A stretch of 64,000 nt of DNA from Sequoia sempervirens (Eukaryota; Streptophyta; Pinopsida; Cupressales; Cupressaceae), in assembly GCA_007258455.2 (NCBI GenBank), contig VDFB02047230.1:154987797-155051796 (forward strand), given 5' to 3'. This document shows, piece after piece, positions 1 through 11,309 of the stretch; position 1 is the stretch's first letter, and every line of letters starts with the position of its first letter. The notes under the pieces were generated by a model. That model was given only the letters and a program-made list of their open reading frames with translations, made no database searches and was not told the DNA's origin. Position numbers and translations under genes: made by a program.

Positions 1-607
1 ATTTGTGTTAATTTATTTGTTGTGTTATGTTTTTTGTTTATCTCCATTCAATTTAACATAAGCTACATAGGGTTAGACTTCTTAAAATTTAGTCTCGGGT
101 CAATCCATACTGTTAGGGAATAGACTTATAGAGGAGTTACAAGCTACAAAATCTGAAATTATATAGCAAAACCTAAAATTATACAGAACATTCATCAAAT
201 ATGAAATAAATAAAATGAAGATTACACTATGGGCAACACACAGAATAAATTGTCAAGTGAGAGCTTTGCAATTTGAATGAAGGATTCAATTTGTGAAATC
301 ACCATATGTTCGTTGCAAAGATGTCACTTTAGAATGTCAGAGACCAAAGAAGACCAAATGGTACTTTATGCCATTTAGCAATCCAATAGTGATAATTTTT
401 GTTCATGAAAAAAATATGAGTTGAGGAGAGTATTGGTGTGTGGCAACATTTTTGGATAGTAGGGATTCAATGGATCAAAATAGTAGGCATTTCAGTGATA
501 TCCCAATCTGTCATGTCCATTAATTTGTAGAGGAAGTATTTGTAAGGTTTCAAATTAAGGGAAGGTAGAATGTTTTTAATAATGGGTTTAGCCGACTGTA
601 TGCATTT

Positions 608-762
608 GGTAAATGCTTTTTATCCAATGATTCGGTGAGGTCATAAATGGGGGACTTCATCCCCAATTTAAGCATTCAACAATTACACATCAATGGGGTT
701 TGAACCTTGATGGCAAGAACAACACTTCAACAACTTAACCTTCATACCATGCCACCATTGAC
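608..762 (-). mobile_element. tRNA-derived SINE, copy 1
   Basis: On the minus strand this is a relative of the element at 28865-29040. It begins with a tRNA-like head containing an A-box-like stretch (around 'ggttaagttgttg') and a B box 'ggttcaaaccc', which fits the RNA polymerase III consensus GGTTCRANNCC. It is followed by an unrelated body and a short A-rich end. The second copy of repeat A (near 46405) lacks the block, so it is an insertion. No clear target duplication is visible here, probably through decay. Like other SINEs it would depend on LINE enzymes for movement. Confidence 0.65.
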
Positions 763-812
763 AAATAGCAGGAGTATTGATCATGAAAATTCAATGCTAA
801 ATCTATGGTTCA

Positions 813-1124
813 GCTCGAGGAAAATTCACTGCCAACAATTCACTGCGGGAAAATTCACCACCATGACAAATTCACCTCAATTAGCATTTTTTAATATCTA
901 TTTCTAGAACTTTGAATTTTTTTTGCAAAATAATAATTTGATTTATGATAATAAAAATGAGTGAAAACTAATTTTTTGCAAAAAAAAATTCAAATTTTTG
1001 GAAATATATATTAAAAAATGTTAATGCAATCAATTTTCCATGGTGGTGAATTTGTCTTGGCGGTGAATTGTCCGTGATGAATTTTTCAACAGTGAATTGT
1101 TAGCGGTGAATTTTCCTAATGCCT
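813..1124. mobile_element. Foldback MITE, Mutator-like (9-bp target duplication)
   Basis: The two halves are inverted repeats of roughly 130-150 bp. The left arm begins 'gctcgaggaaaattcac' and the complement of the right end begins 'gcattaggaaaattcac'. The arms contain many small 'aattcac' units and leave little unique centre. Both sides carry the 9-bp word 'tatggttca' (804-812 and 1125-1133), and the matching spot of repeat A copy 2 (about 46452-46472) holds a single site. A 9-bp duplication with long terminal inverted repeats is typical of Mutator-like elements. No transposase is encoded, so it is non-autonomous. Confidence 0.75.
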
Positions 1125-1290
1125 TATGGTTCACATGAGTTTTAGTGAAGATCTGGGAAGGTGTCAGTAAAATATATGTACCACGAGTTGACTCTATTAA
1201 TTATTTTATAAATTTATATCTTTATTTATTTTTCATTCATCTTAAATTTAATTTTTTACTTACTCCCATACAAGCTCATTATCAAACTGT

Positions 1291-3366
1291 TGCTTTATGT
1301 AAAATTTAGTGAATTACATTACAAAGAAAACTTCTCTCACACGTTTAAGATTCTATAAAAATAGCTTATGGGTTTTATTATTTATTTTTGCATCTTTTCA
1401 AAATATATTAAATTTTTAAATTTGTTTAAGTAATGTATGAGATAAGAATGTTTAAAGGATTTATTACTTCTAGGAAAAATCTAGTGAACAAAATTGTAGG
1501 AAACATACTCTTAAATGTTAAAAACAAGGTGAAGGAAAGCTACAATATGAACTTATACAAGTGAATTTAGATCTGAAAATTAGACTACCAAATTAGATTT
1601 AAACATGTGATTGCAACATACATCACAATATAAAAAACAACAAATAAAATGTGACACGAGATTTACATGGAGAAACCCTTTCAACAAAAAACTCTACATG
1701 AGAAAAGAGGAAAATTATATTATTAATCTTCGAATGAGAGTACACAATAATACACTTCACTACTAATCTCTGATCAACCTAGCAACACCCTGTTACCTAC
1801 AAGACCTCAATATGAAACTACCCTGCCATGGCTCAGATTTATAAAAAATATGAGAGGTAAAACCATGAATGGTAAACCAAAAAAGAGGTACAAAACCACT
1901 TGCAAAACCCACACCCCTCTTCTTGGATAGCCAAAAGAAATAGTAAAATATTAAATCAAAATTCAAGACTCCCACATGGGAACCTAGCCCATATCCTATC
2001 CAACTCCTTTCTTTTCGAATGCTCTAATGACCTTTTCACTCCCCGATGGAACACCAACAGACACCTTTTCTTCTCCAATATTGGGTGCCCCATCTACTAT
2101 CTGAAGCTAACAATTAAGCTAAATCCTTTTGGATGATTACAATTATGCTTTTTCTATTCTTCAAATTTATTCTCTATTGCCTACTAGCTCACTGCTTCTA
2201 GCATTCAAGAAGTTTTTCCTTTGTCTCATTGCCTCCAACAAACAATCAAGCTCACTTCTTCACTTCCCTTATGTTGTAGAGATATGATCAAAATAAAATT
2301 AGACAAGATCAACCACTTTTGTACTTTCTCTTTCAATTGCTTATACAATTATCATAATGCATCACACCACACAATACCCTAGATCAACTAGGTTTACAAT
2401 TTATGCAAGATGTTATATTGATTACATTACATGTCGGCCTATAATATAAAAAATGTTACATCTTTAAGTTGGTCAGAGATAAAATATTCAAAATGAAATG
2501 TGTAGAGGACAAGACCCAAAGGATTACATGCAACACCAGGAAGAGGAGCATGCCTTACGGATTTCAACAGACACTTAGCCTAGTCCTAAACTTTCTTCAC
2601 ACCTTTGATCGTAAATCAACATCATCCACATGCTTTACAAATTCAAATTAGGTCAGTCATAAGCAAGAAAACATGTAACTTGTATCATGTCGGTCATTAC
2701 ACCCTTGGCGGTAAATGAGAAAGATAGAACATTATTTACGATTTTCTTAGATGAGTTAGCATGGCCCATACACCACCTTAAAACACTCCATAAGCTCCAC
2801 TCACACTTGAACTTGTGGCACACATCACTAACATGCCTTAGTTGGATTCAGTAGAAATATATCTTCACAAGTTGACTTGAAACATCTGTGCAAAACTAGA
2901 AACAAGAAATATATTTATGCGCTTCAAACCTTAGACACTATGAGAAATGTGGAGTATCCACACAAAATCATACAACTAAAATTCACAACCTTTTGTTGGT
3001 GCAAGTAGACAGATATTAAATTCAGTCATCAAATAACATAATCCTACACGAGTCGTCACTTCAAACATTCTGTACGAAAGGAATAATGATATGAAAAATT
3101 GGATATGCCACCTTCACATCTCATTGAACTTAAATTTTGATCTACACAACCATGTCTACAAATGTGAAGAAATGAATAGCCAACCTTTACACCAATGAGA
3201 GCAACACCACATAAACAACACAGTCTTCAAACTGTCACTTTCAAAAACACCTTTCTAGTAACCCAAAAGACTTGAAACTTGGATCACACATGCCCTAACA
3301 AAACATAAAGCTATCTTCCAAAGCACATGAGCAAAACATCATCAATGGAGAAATACAAAGTATTTC
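1291..3366. other. Gene-free AT-rich stretch
   Basis: No open frame here resembles a known protein, and no structural RNA was recognised. The text has the look of decayed retrotransposon flanks, but no LTR ends or primer site could be defined. Confidence 0.4.
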
Positions 3367-3439
3367 TCAAAGACTAGCAATCAAACAACCAAACAACAAC
3401 ACACACCATATAACTTTTGACATCAATGACAACCATACT

Positions 3440-3576
3440 GCAACAATTATTAAGTTGCATATACTTGTTGGTGGAATGTCCCATGTAATCCTATGATAGT
3501 CACAATACACATTATCCTTGAACCATGTAGGCTTGGGTTTGGAATCATCAAATGGTTGAGTCGGGTACATGACCAT
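3440..3576 (-). pseudogene. Retrotransposon gag zinc-knuckle fragment
   Basis: The minus strand reads a block beginning with residues like KPTWFKDNVYCDYHR. After a one-base shift it continues with MGHSTNKYMQLNN. Together these give a Cys-X2-His...His-X4 pattern of the kind seen at the end of Ty3/gypsy gag proteins, which bind genomic RNA. The expected protease and polymerase do not follow at lower coordinates, so this is an isolated scrap. The match is short and needs a frameshift, so confidence is low. Confidence 0.3.
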
Positions 3577-4099
3577 GTTTATTGCATCAATTTATAGAAA
3601 ACAACATCTATTAATTCTCCCAAAGGAGTGAAGTTGCATTTATAATTTATTTGATTATTGGATTGAGGTGTATCTTCAAGAGTTGATATGGTGTTTTACT
3701 GGGATGGTTAGTTGTGGTTTGATTGACATTCGATGTGTTGAAAAATTGGACATGTTTAATGTCAATGACACCATCATTAGTAATATTTGTTGATTCCAAA
3801 AATTGGCAAAGTAACAACTTTTATGGGAAACTCAGTTAATGGGGGACCAATTGCGCTAGACTGAGTAGCCTCTAGATTTTTAAAGAAGTCAGCTTGTTCT
3901 ATAATTGGGGTTTTGGAAAGAGAAAAGGAAACATATATAAAAATAAAAGATCCAACTAAGGCGATGCACCAAGATTTAGATATAAGACACAATAAATCTA
4001 TCTTTTAGATATGATTTATGGGCCTATTCAACAATTTGCTATGTCCTAGAATGACAGAAATTAAAGATTGAAGCCTGAACAATTCATTCAATGACATAA

Positions 4100-5084
4100 A
4101 ATATTTTACACACCCATTCACCAAAAGAGGAGTTAAAGACATGATCTAAACCAGCAAACTTGCATTAAAATTATAGAAGTTCTACAAATGAACCATTCAA
4201 TAATAATGGCCCACAGTATAAAGTTAATCAAATAGCTTAAAAAAAATAGAAAGGTTGAGCAATGGCACAGTCTGTGAGTCTTTTTGTAATAATCTAATAA
4301 CAATAAAAAGGCCTGGTGTCTTTCTAAAATCTCTATATTTTTTGGAATTCTAGAACCCTTCATTAGAAGCAAGGAGCAGTATATATAGCCAACATTCTCA
4401 TTGCCTAGCAAGCAGTAACAAAAATGATTTGATATCCTGAGCAATGATGTAGCAGCAATAATTCCCCTTGGCCATTGTGACAAAAAAGATTCAGGCCATA
4501 GCATGTGGTCGCTCCCCAACCAAATGCATCCCCTGCGAATGATGACACTGGTCCCGACATACCTAGTGTAGACAGGTGTCGCTGCCCAGTGGAGGCAGTT
4601 AGAAAACATGGTAGAATATTGCAAACCGTAGTTCATTGCATCTTTCCTTTTGGTAGAATACCTACTAGAGAGACACGTGGTGACATTTCGCAGCCTGTGG
4701 TTCATTCCTTCCCTTCTCCATTGAAGGCTTGCACTAGGAAGACATGTGGAAGCATTCCTTCTATCAGTGCCTACTATGGGGTCTGCCATAGTGTATGTGG
4801 TTAAAGGATATGTGGCGTGCAGATGAGGCCTAACTCAAAAGTGAAGGGAAGCAAATTTTAAGTGTGCATGGTGATGACATGTGGGAGTATGGCAGGGTCG
4901 ATTGAAAAGTGAAGGGAAGAATCCCTTTGGAGAGCTCTGAGTGGACACGTGGCAGAAGCCTATAGTCATTATCAAAAGGGGCTGATGATGTTTATTTGAG
5001 GCATGGGTCAGTACTTAGCAAAATAAAACCCGAAGGGAGCTCGATGAATTTCATATTCACAACTTTTGGTGACTACCAGGGGCA
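4100..5084 (+). mobile_element. LTR-like stretch with TATA and primer-binding-site-like end
   Basis: A TATA-like 'agtatatatagcc' lies near 4379 on the plus strand. About 680 bp further on, 'ttcaca' (5056-5061) is followed at 5067-5084 by 'tggtgactaccaggggca'. This resembles the tRNA primer sites that follow the 5' LTR in Tat-type gypsy elements, of the form TGGCGAC...GGGG. If right, an LTR in plus orientation ends near 5061. This conflicts with the minus-strand coding remains that follow, so it may be a nested element or chance. No partner LTR was found. Confidence 0.3.
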
Positions 5085-5329
5085 TTTCACTTGTGGAATG
5101 AGGAACCCAAAATTTTCTCTAGCTTGAAAACCAGAGCCTCCATCCATTGGGTGATGGCATTAGAGCTTAGAAAGAGTGGCCTGTAGAGCTAGCCAGTTAG
5201 CCTTGGATGGTCTCGATATATCGCGTAGATTCTCCTACGCTCCACTTAGATCGAGCATTTCCTTATAAGGCAATGTTGTACATAAACCGGCTCCATACTC
5301 AAATTGGAAGAGTAGACATGCAACTAGAT

Positions 5330-6722
5330 TAGTGATTCCTTCAATATCTGCTATGGTGGGGGGTTGGCTGACGCTCTGGAAAGCAGTTGTGTCCTACTGC
5401 TTCTCTTCAATCTTCACCACCATTTTCTTTGCTGACGCCACTAACTCATCTGCAAGGAATGAGGAGGGTAGGCCCATCTTAGTTAGTTGGGAGAAAATTT
5501 CCCGCGTGCTATCCATCTTTTGGCCCAAAGTGGTTGTGCATGCATTAGCATGAAGGATGGTTGAGTGGAAATGGATGAATTTGTTCCCCATTAGGGCAAC
5601 AACCTTCTAATCATCGATCCTTGCTGTTGCTAGGTCCTCATCTAAGACCATGTATAGCTTATTTAGCAATCTTCTTTCCTTAGGAACCCTTTCTGTGATA
5701 AACTATGAGAATTTATCAATGGATCTGTGGACCTGTCGGCTTAAGCTTGTTGCCTATGACATGAATTGGAGTGTTGGTTGTAGTGTCAAGTAGAAGGTCT
5801 TGACCTTTTCCCAGTACAAAACATATAGCTGTTGAGCCATTGGAATGAGGTCTGGCTAGGCTGCAGGGGCTTGGGGAGCACTCTTTAAAAGGGAAATCTC
5901 TACATCTTTCGAGTTGACATCATGCATTAGTTCTACAATCCTCTTGTTTGCGGATGCAATTTGTTCCTAGATGTGACCTAATTATTTAGACTAGTTCTCC
6001 TTGGTCTGACTGTGGTTTTCCAACTCTATTTCAAGAGAAGAATTTGTCTCCTGGAGCTCCTTTTCTGATTGGGCCTTTCGGCCCTCAAAGTCTGCATCCT
6101 TCTATTGTAATTTTTTCTCATAGTGAGTGCATTGAAGTTCAAGCTCTTCATCTTTTTGCTTCATCCCCTACTCAAATTGGGCATGTCGAAGTTTAAATTC
6201 CTCACTGTTTTGTTGCAGATTCTGCTCTACTAGGGTTAATTGGCTCTAATAGTCTTGGTTCCTCTTCTGTAGCGCATTGACTAGGGTGGGATCAACAGAT
6301 TGGGACTTCGTGAGTTCCTCTTGGAGTTTTTTCCACTCCAACTTTGTTTCCTGTGCTTTCTCTGATAAGCGTTTAACTTTTGCTTCTAGTGATTTTTCTC
6401 TCATTTGTAGGAAATCAACCCTTTCTTTCACAAGCTTTAGCTCCTCATCTTTCTTTTTTAGTTGGCATTCAGACCTGAGGAAGTTAGTTGTCACCACCCA
6501 TTGCGTTTCTTCCATGAGCTCTACTTTGTCTTATAGTTGGGTTGCTCTCAGATCAAGTCCCATGACATACATGTTGTAATCATCCAGTTGCATTTCCCCT
6601 TGTGGTTTGACAATGCTCAGGTACATGGTTTCGATGTTCAACGTTTCCTGAGCTTCATTGTAGATTGTATACACTTTTGGCTCTGTTGGATTCTTGTCAT
6701 CCTTCACCTTTTTCTTTTGCAT
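5330..6722 (-). pseudogene. Broken coiled-coil protein, C-terminal part, probably transposon-encoded
   Basis: Minus-strand reading gives a long heptad-rich protein full of Lys, Glu, Leu and Gln, for example KKKDEELKLVKERVDFLQM, extending through 6515-5940 and then into a more globular tail to about 5330. Most breaks are single in-frame TAG or TAA codons at places where Gln would fit the heptad pattern, as expected from C-to-T decay. The frame continues from the block at 7402-9834, so both are probably one ancient protein of over 1,000 residues. It lies downstream of the gypsy integrase on the same strand. I do not recognise the family and assign no function. Confidence 0.5.
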
Positions 6723-7401
6723 TCTGAGAGCTCACACTTGTTTTGTAACCTCACCTTGTGCTATGAATTGGCTTGGCGACTGAACTAGCATGCCTACAAA
6801 ATGTGCACTGGGAGGCAGGGAAAAAGGGAACGTAAGTGTAGCAAGATTAGGCATTTTCCTCTTTGAGATAGTGATAGTCTATGGGGAGAAATGAGGAATT
6901 TTCCAAATCTTAGTTTGTAAATTGTCAGGAGGGCTCATCGATTGCTGTGGTGATAGAGTAGTCATTATAGAGTCTATTTGTTGGGCAGACTGGGTCGAAC
7001 TCGAGATGGTAGTAGCAGTAGGGGTACCAATGGTGGTCTAGCTTATAGAAAGTGCAGATAAAGTAGATTGGGTAGTGGTAGATAGTGTAAGGGTTCATGG
7101 AGGTGTCAAGATAAATGGCCTCAACTGTGAGAACTGGGAGAAACCTCCCATGACCATTGCGGTAGAGGTGGAAAAGGAAAGGACAACACTTGTAGTGAGG
7201 GGTATCACGAATATAGCGTAGGATACTAAAGACTGAGGAGTAAGAGAAGAGGGAGTGAACATTACCTACTAACTAGATGATGGTGGTCCCTAGCTTATTG
7301 CTGGCTCTTCAATTACTTTGAGCTCCTGGGTTGCTGCGAGCACCTGGCTTACAATAGATTCCTGCAAACTCTCCCCGATAATAGCTTCCATGCATTGTCG
7401 T

Positions 7402-9834
7402 TTAGCGGGCGAGGAGTCTTCCACCTCTATAGTCTCCTTTTATTGTTACTGGGGCACTCTTGTTGTTTTCGCAGCTCAGGTGAGTTTCTGCAAGGCTCTC
7501 AATATGTTCATTTGTACATTTGAAGCAACATATGTAGGCTACTCCACTACCTTTCTCTTTAGCTGAGTCCTCCTCTACATGCGTTTTAGACTCCTCATCG
7601 AGGTCATCACCCTCGTCAGTGCTTTGGTTTGGATCCGGATGCTCATCATCCCACAGCTTGTCAAATTGGTCATCCAACTTCATTTTTCATAAGGGGCATC
7701 TAGTTGCTTGGTCTCCTAGTGATACATCCAGAAAGCTCTGATTCTTTCCTTGCTCCATTCTTCTTCTTTTGATAATTTGTTATACAAGGTGGTTCCCATT
7801 TTTTGCTTCTCATCATACTTCACCACAACAAAGTAGAACGTATGCCATGGTTGTCTACTATTGTCAGTAGGAATGTGAATCAAGTCAACCAATAATTCAT
7901 CCTGATCCTCCAGTGGGTTGTGCCTTTTGTCCCAGTAAGGTCGAGGGTTGTGTGTTACCTTGATATGTTCATTTGGTATATCATTGAAAGGGTTGTAATT
8001 CCATTTGTCGCAAATCATTACTAACCCTAGATGGGCTAGCTTATCTTGCAATAATTGGTGTGTCTGCTTTTTCTTCATGGCCACTGACTTAAAGCTTATC
8101 AGACATTTGAAAAATCCCTTCTTGGCCTTTCCTCCACAGAAGGTAACATCAATAATTGATGCCTACAAGAACATTTCGAGGGCTAGCACCTGGTTTGTAA
8201 CAAATGTTGAAAGTTGAAATGGTTCCCTAGTGAAGCCTCATAGCCGAATGAACATGAAATCCACTCTAAAAAACCAATTGCATTTGAGAATGAAGTTTTG
8301 CATATGCCCTATGTACTCCTTGGTGAGTCGGTCAATACCATCCTCTCATTTCAAATCTTGCAAAATCGGAGTCAAGAAATAATCTGAAAATGCATAATAA
8401 TCGTAAGTAGAGGAGAGGAGAGGAGTCCATACAGAAACTGGCTTCATTTTTCCCTTCTCATCAAAAATAGCCAACTTCACACACCTATTGAAGAAATCGA
8501 GGTTCTGGTGCAAAAACATATGGGCAAGAAAGGAGGGAAACCTAAACTTTCATTGTGTCAGGTAGTCCTTTATTTTCCTTTTGTGCAAAATCATACCAAA
8601 AGACAGAGTGTTTCCTATGAAACTAGAACCCCAAGCCCAACTGAAACTTGTGCACTTCCTTGTTAGTGTCTAGGCTACAAACAAATGCTAACATTGAAAA
8701 GTCCTTCTACAAGTTTGCGGGGAAAGCACCGTGCTGCACCAAGATCTTTGGTGGCTTCTTGTGTTCTACCTCAATCCTGTTGGTTTCTTTGTTGTAAAAT
8801 TCTAGAGCCTTATTCATTCCTTTCCATATTTTTTCCCCTTTTTTAGGAGTGAATGTCTCTATTTCTTCCTTTTTGTAGCTCTAGTCAGGGATGCACAACA
8901 TATTCTAGATAGCTCCTGGACAACTATTAAACTTCAGTGTTTGACCTTCGATAGTGTTGGTTCCTAGGTTTAAATGTTCAATGGCCACATCAACTAGCTC
9001 TGAGCAATAGTGCACAAATAGAACCATATACTATGGGAGCTTGCTGAGCCATATCTTTTGTCATTTATGGAAAATCTTTGTATCTCTTCATCCTTTTACA
9101 GTTCACTTCCCTCAAAGACTTAGGGTTCTTTGCAAGATTGGGATCATGAATATTATCCCAGTCCTCCTTGATTAGGGCATGGTTTCTATAGCTCTTGGGT
9201 TTATCCAATTCCCATCTATTTACCTCCTCTGGCTTATCTAGTATACCGGGCATAGCGTAAGAAACATCTTCAAAGATAGATGGCTGGTGTTGCATGCATA
9301 ACATCAAACAAGCTCTGCATTGCCTCCCCCTGTGCCTCTTTTTGTGAACTTTCTGCCATTTTTTCCTTTGTTGGAAGCTTCTTCTTAGCTCAAATTCTCA
9401 GCAATTTTCCTTGGCTCAGCTCTACACTAAAAACTTCTTTTCCTCTAAGTAGCATGTTCAAAAAGCTTTTGCAATACTTAACACTCGCATGCAATACTTG
9501 CTATCTTTTCTTAGGGTGGTAGATGATAGTTTCCTTTTTGCATTTAATTCGGCTTGTGTCGCCAACCTTTTAGCTTGTGCAAAATGAAGTACTTTCCATT
9601 TTGAAGTGACAAGAATTCATTATGATGATTTCGCCAACCTTTTAGCTTGTGCAAAATGAAGTACTTTCCATTTTGAAGTGACAAGAATTCATTATGATGA
9701 TTTGTAATCTTGGCGTACGATGTGATTTCCTTGGAACTTGAGCCAACAATTTGAAAGCAGCTTAGGAATTTACATGCGTTGACAATTAGTATCCCAAAAG
9801 GAATGATTGAGCCAAAGAAGCAATAAGTATTCAA
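7402..9834 (-). pseudogene. Large broken ORF of unknown family, N-terminal part
   Basis: Several overlapping minus-strand frames join with a few shifts into one continuous protein-like text. It includes 7716-8084 (122 residues, with a motif like NPRPYWDKRHNPLEDQDELL), 7402-7683 (acidic, with DDEHPDPNQSTDEGDDLDEE) and the stretch 8250-9060. In the last, readable segments such as KKPPKILVQHGAFPANL appear after replacing TAG stops by Gln. No gag, protease, reverse transcriptase or integrase motif was seen. It is the same sense as the pol at 11310-15030 and lies about 1.5 kb behind its end, so it may be an extra 3' ORF of that element. An unrelated older element is the alternative. Confidence 0.45.
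9560..9703. repeat. 72-bp tandem duplication (2 copies)
   Basis: Two near-identical 72-bp units start at 9560 and 9632, each beginning 'cgccaaccttttagc'. The period is a multiple of three, so the minus-strand frame (HHNEFLSLQNGKYF repeated) is kept. This suggests a fairly recent slip or unequal exchange inside an older sequence. Confidence 0.85.
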
Positions 9835-9849
9835 AGAGATATGGGTTTT

Positions 9850-11300
9850 TCTTTGGAACTTGCTAAACGCCTATAGAATGGCACCTCAACATTTGGCTGT
9901 ACAGGAGCAGCCGATTATTGCCACCATTTTAAGCTAATTAATTAGCCCTTATTAGTCTTTTCATGTAGCAAGTCGTACTCAGTAGACACAACTGGGTGGA
10001 AAATTTGAGCAAGCCCTGGCACAATTTTCAAGTTGGTACTTGATTGGCCTCATGCTTATGGTAAGCAAATTACCACACATCTTCTCGATTTTTCTATAAA
10101 TAGGCACTTAGGCAATAGAAAAATCACACTTAACATTTGAACATAGTTGGTAATGGGTAATTGGCTTAGCAGTTGTGTAGAATTGCATAGGCTAGACTTA
10201 GGCAATTTGCAAAGATAGTTTAAGATAATTGCAGAGCTCTTGCCAACATGAATACCCCAATTAGGCTAGTTTCTCATAAATCCTAGATGACATTTTTAGG
10301 TGAGATTTCAATAAGGTGCCTTAAGAGGATGACAAAGAATAAGCATTCATTGGCTATCATAGCCATGAAATGTGTTCTGGGGCGTGATTTCCTTAAATAC
10401 AAAGATAAATACCGAGTTAAAATTGATGTGTGATTGCACTTCGTTGCCTCTATGCTTGAATTGCAATTCCCAAGCCACTAGTTTTGTGTCTGGTGAAAGA
10501 ATTTTTTCCAAAGAAGTACCTGAACAGCCTTGGAGAGGTAGTGGCGAATGTTGCATTCAAACTGGGCTTGCCAATGGCAAGCGACCTTGGAAGGTAAATT
10601 GAAGAAGACACGATCGTACTATGGTTGCCATTCTTGAGTGGTTTTTGCCTTCAGTCATAGGATGAGCACCACTAAAGGGTCACTCGTGCTTGTCACTTCC
10701 TCTTCTACATGTACAATGTGGTGTCATTTTATGACATTGAATGGTACACTAACTTCAAGAACCTGGTGTTCCCTTTGTCACTTGCCATTGCTCTCGTGAA
10801 TGATGTTGTTGTTGGTGCTGCCCCATTGACGAAGAAATTGTGGACATTGTCGTTGATGTGTCTATTGCTACTGCACATGTCGTAGATTGAATACTTCCCT
10901 TTTTTTATTTTGCTTTGAAGAACTCATACCAGTCAGTTTTTTTTTTGTATAGACGCTTGGAAAAGGCTTATCGTAGAATATATGAAAAAGAAAGTAGAAT
11001 ATAGCTATATACTTTAGAAGCATGGCCCTTGAACCATTTTGGCAATGTAAATATCAAAGCATATATATATAATGAAAATATAGCTTTATATAACCATTTT
11101 GTCTTCTTGTATTTTTATTCTATATGTGGGTTACCTTTTCTTCTACCCTTTGAGATACAAAGTTGTTTTCTTTGATCTTTGTAATACTGGGTTACTTGTT
11201 TTCTACTTCTTCAAACCAAAGAATTAATAAACAGACTGGACAAACAAAATAAAAAAAGGAAAGAAAGAAAAATGCACTATTAACATATTTACATGGGTGG
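9850..11300. other. Spacer between gypsy pol and the coiled-coil ORF
   Basis: No recognisable domain is readable on either strand. A pyrimidine run at 10888-10915 ('cttcccttttttttatttt') would be a polypurine tract on the minus strand, in the right sense for the pol element. No LTR with TG...CA ends was confirmed beside it. Confidence 0.35.
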
Positions 11301-11309
11301 GATAACATA

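Larger units (their letters stand above)
44..1290. repeat. Dispersed repeat A, copy 1 (with two insertions)
   Basis: This stretch matches 45857-46616 in the same orientation at high but imperfect identity. Similarity begins near the shared words 'ataagctacat' and ends at 'catacaagctcatt'. Copy 1 carries two extra blocks that copy 2 lacks: a SINE at 608-762 and a foldback element at 813-1124. No protein of a known family could be read in either copy, so this is probably a non-autonomous or decayed element. Its true ends are not defined, and the left end may be set only by the window. Confidence 0.75.

Noticed and set aside
1793..2136. Short open frames on both strands
   Set aside because: They have low complexity, no family resemblance and the length expected by chance in AT-rich DNA.
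4133..4789. 218-residue open frame on the minus strand
   Set aside because: It lies within an LTR-like region, its composition is not protein-like for a known family, and the opposite strand is open as well. It is probably chance.
6277..6579. Serine-rich open frame on the plus strand
   Set aside because: It is the shadow of the Lys/Glu-rich coiled coil on the minus strand, which has better protein features and the glutamine-to-stop pattern.
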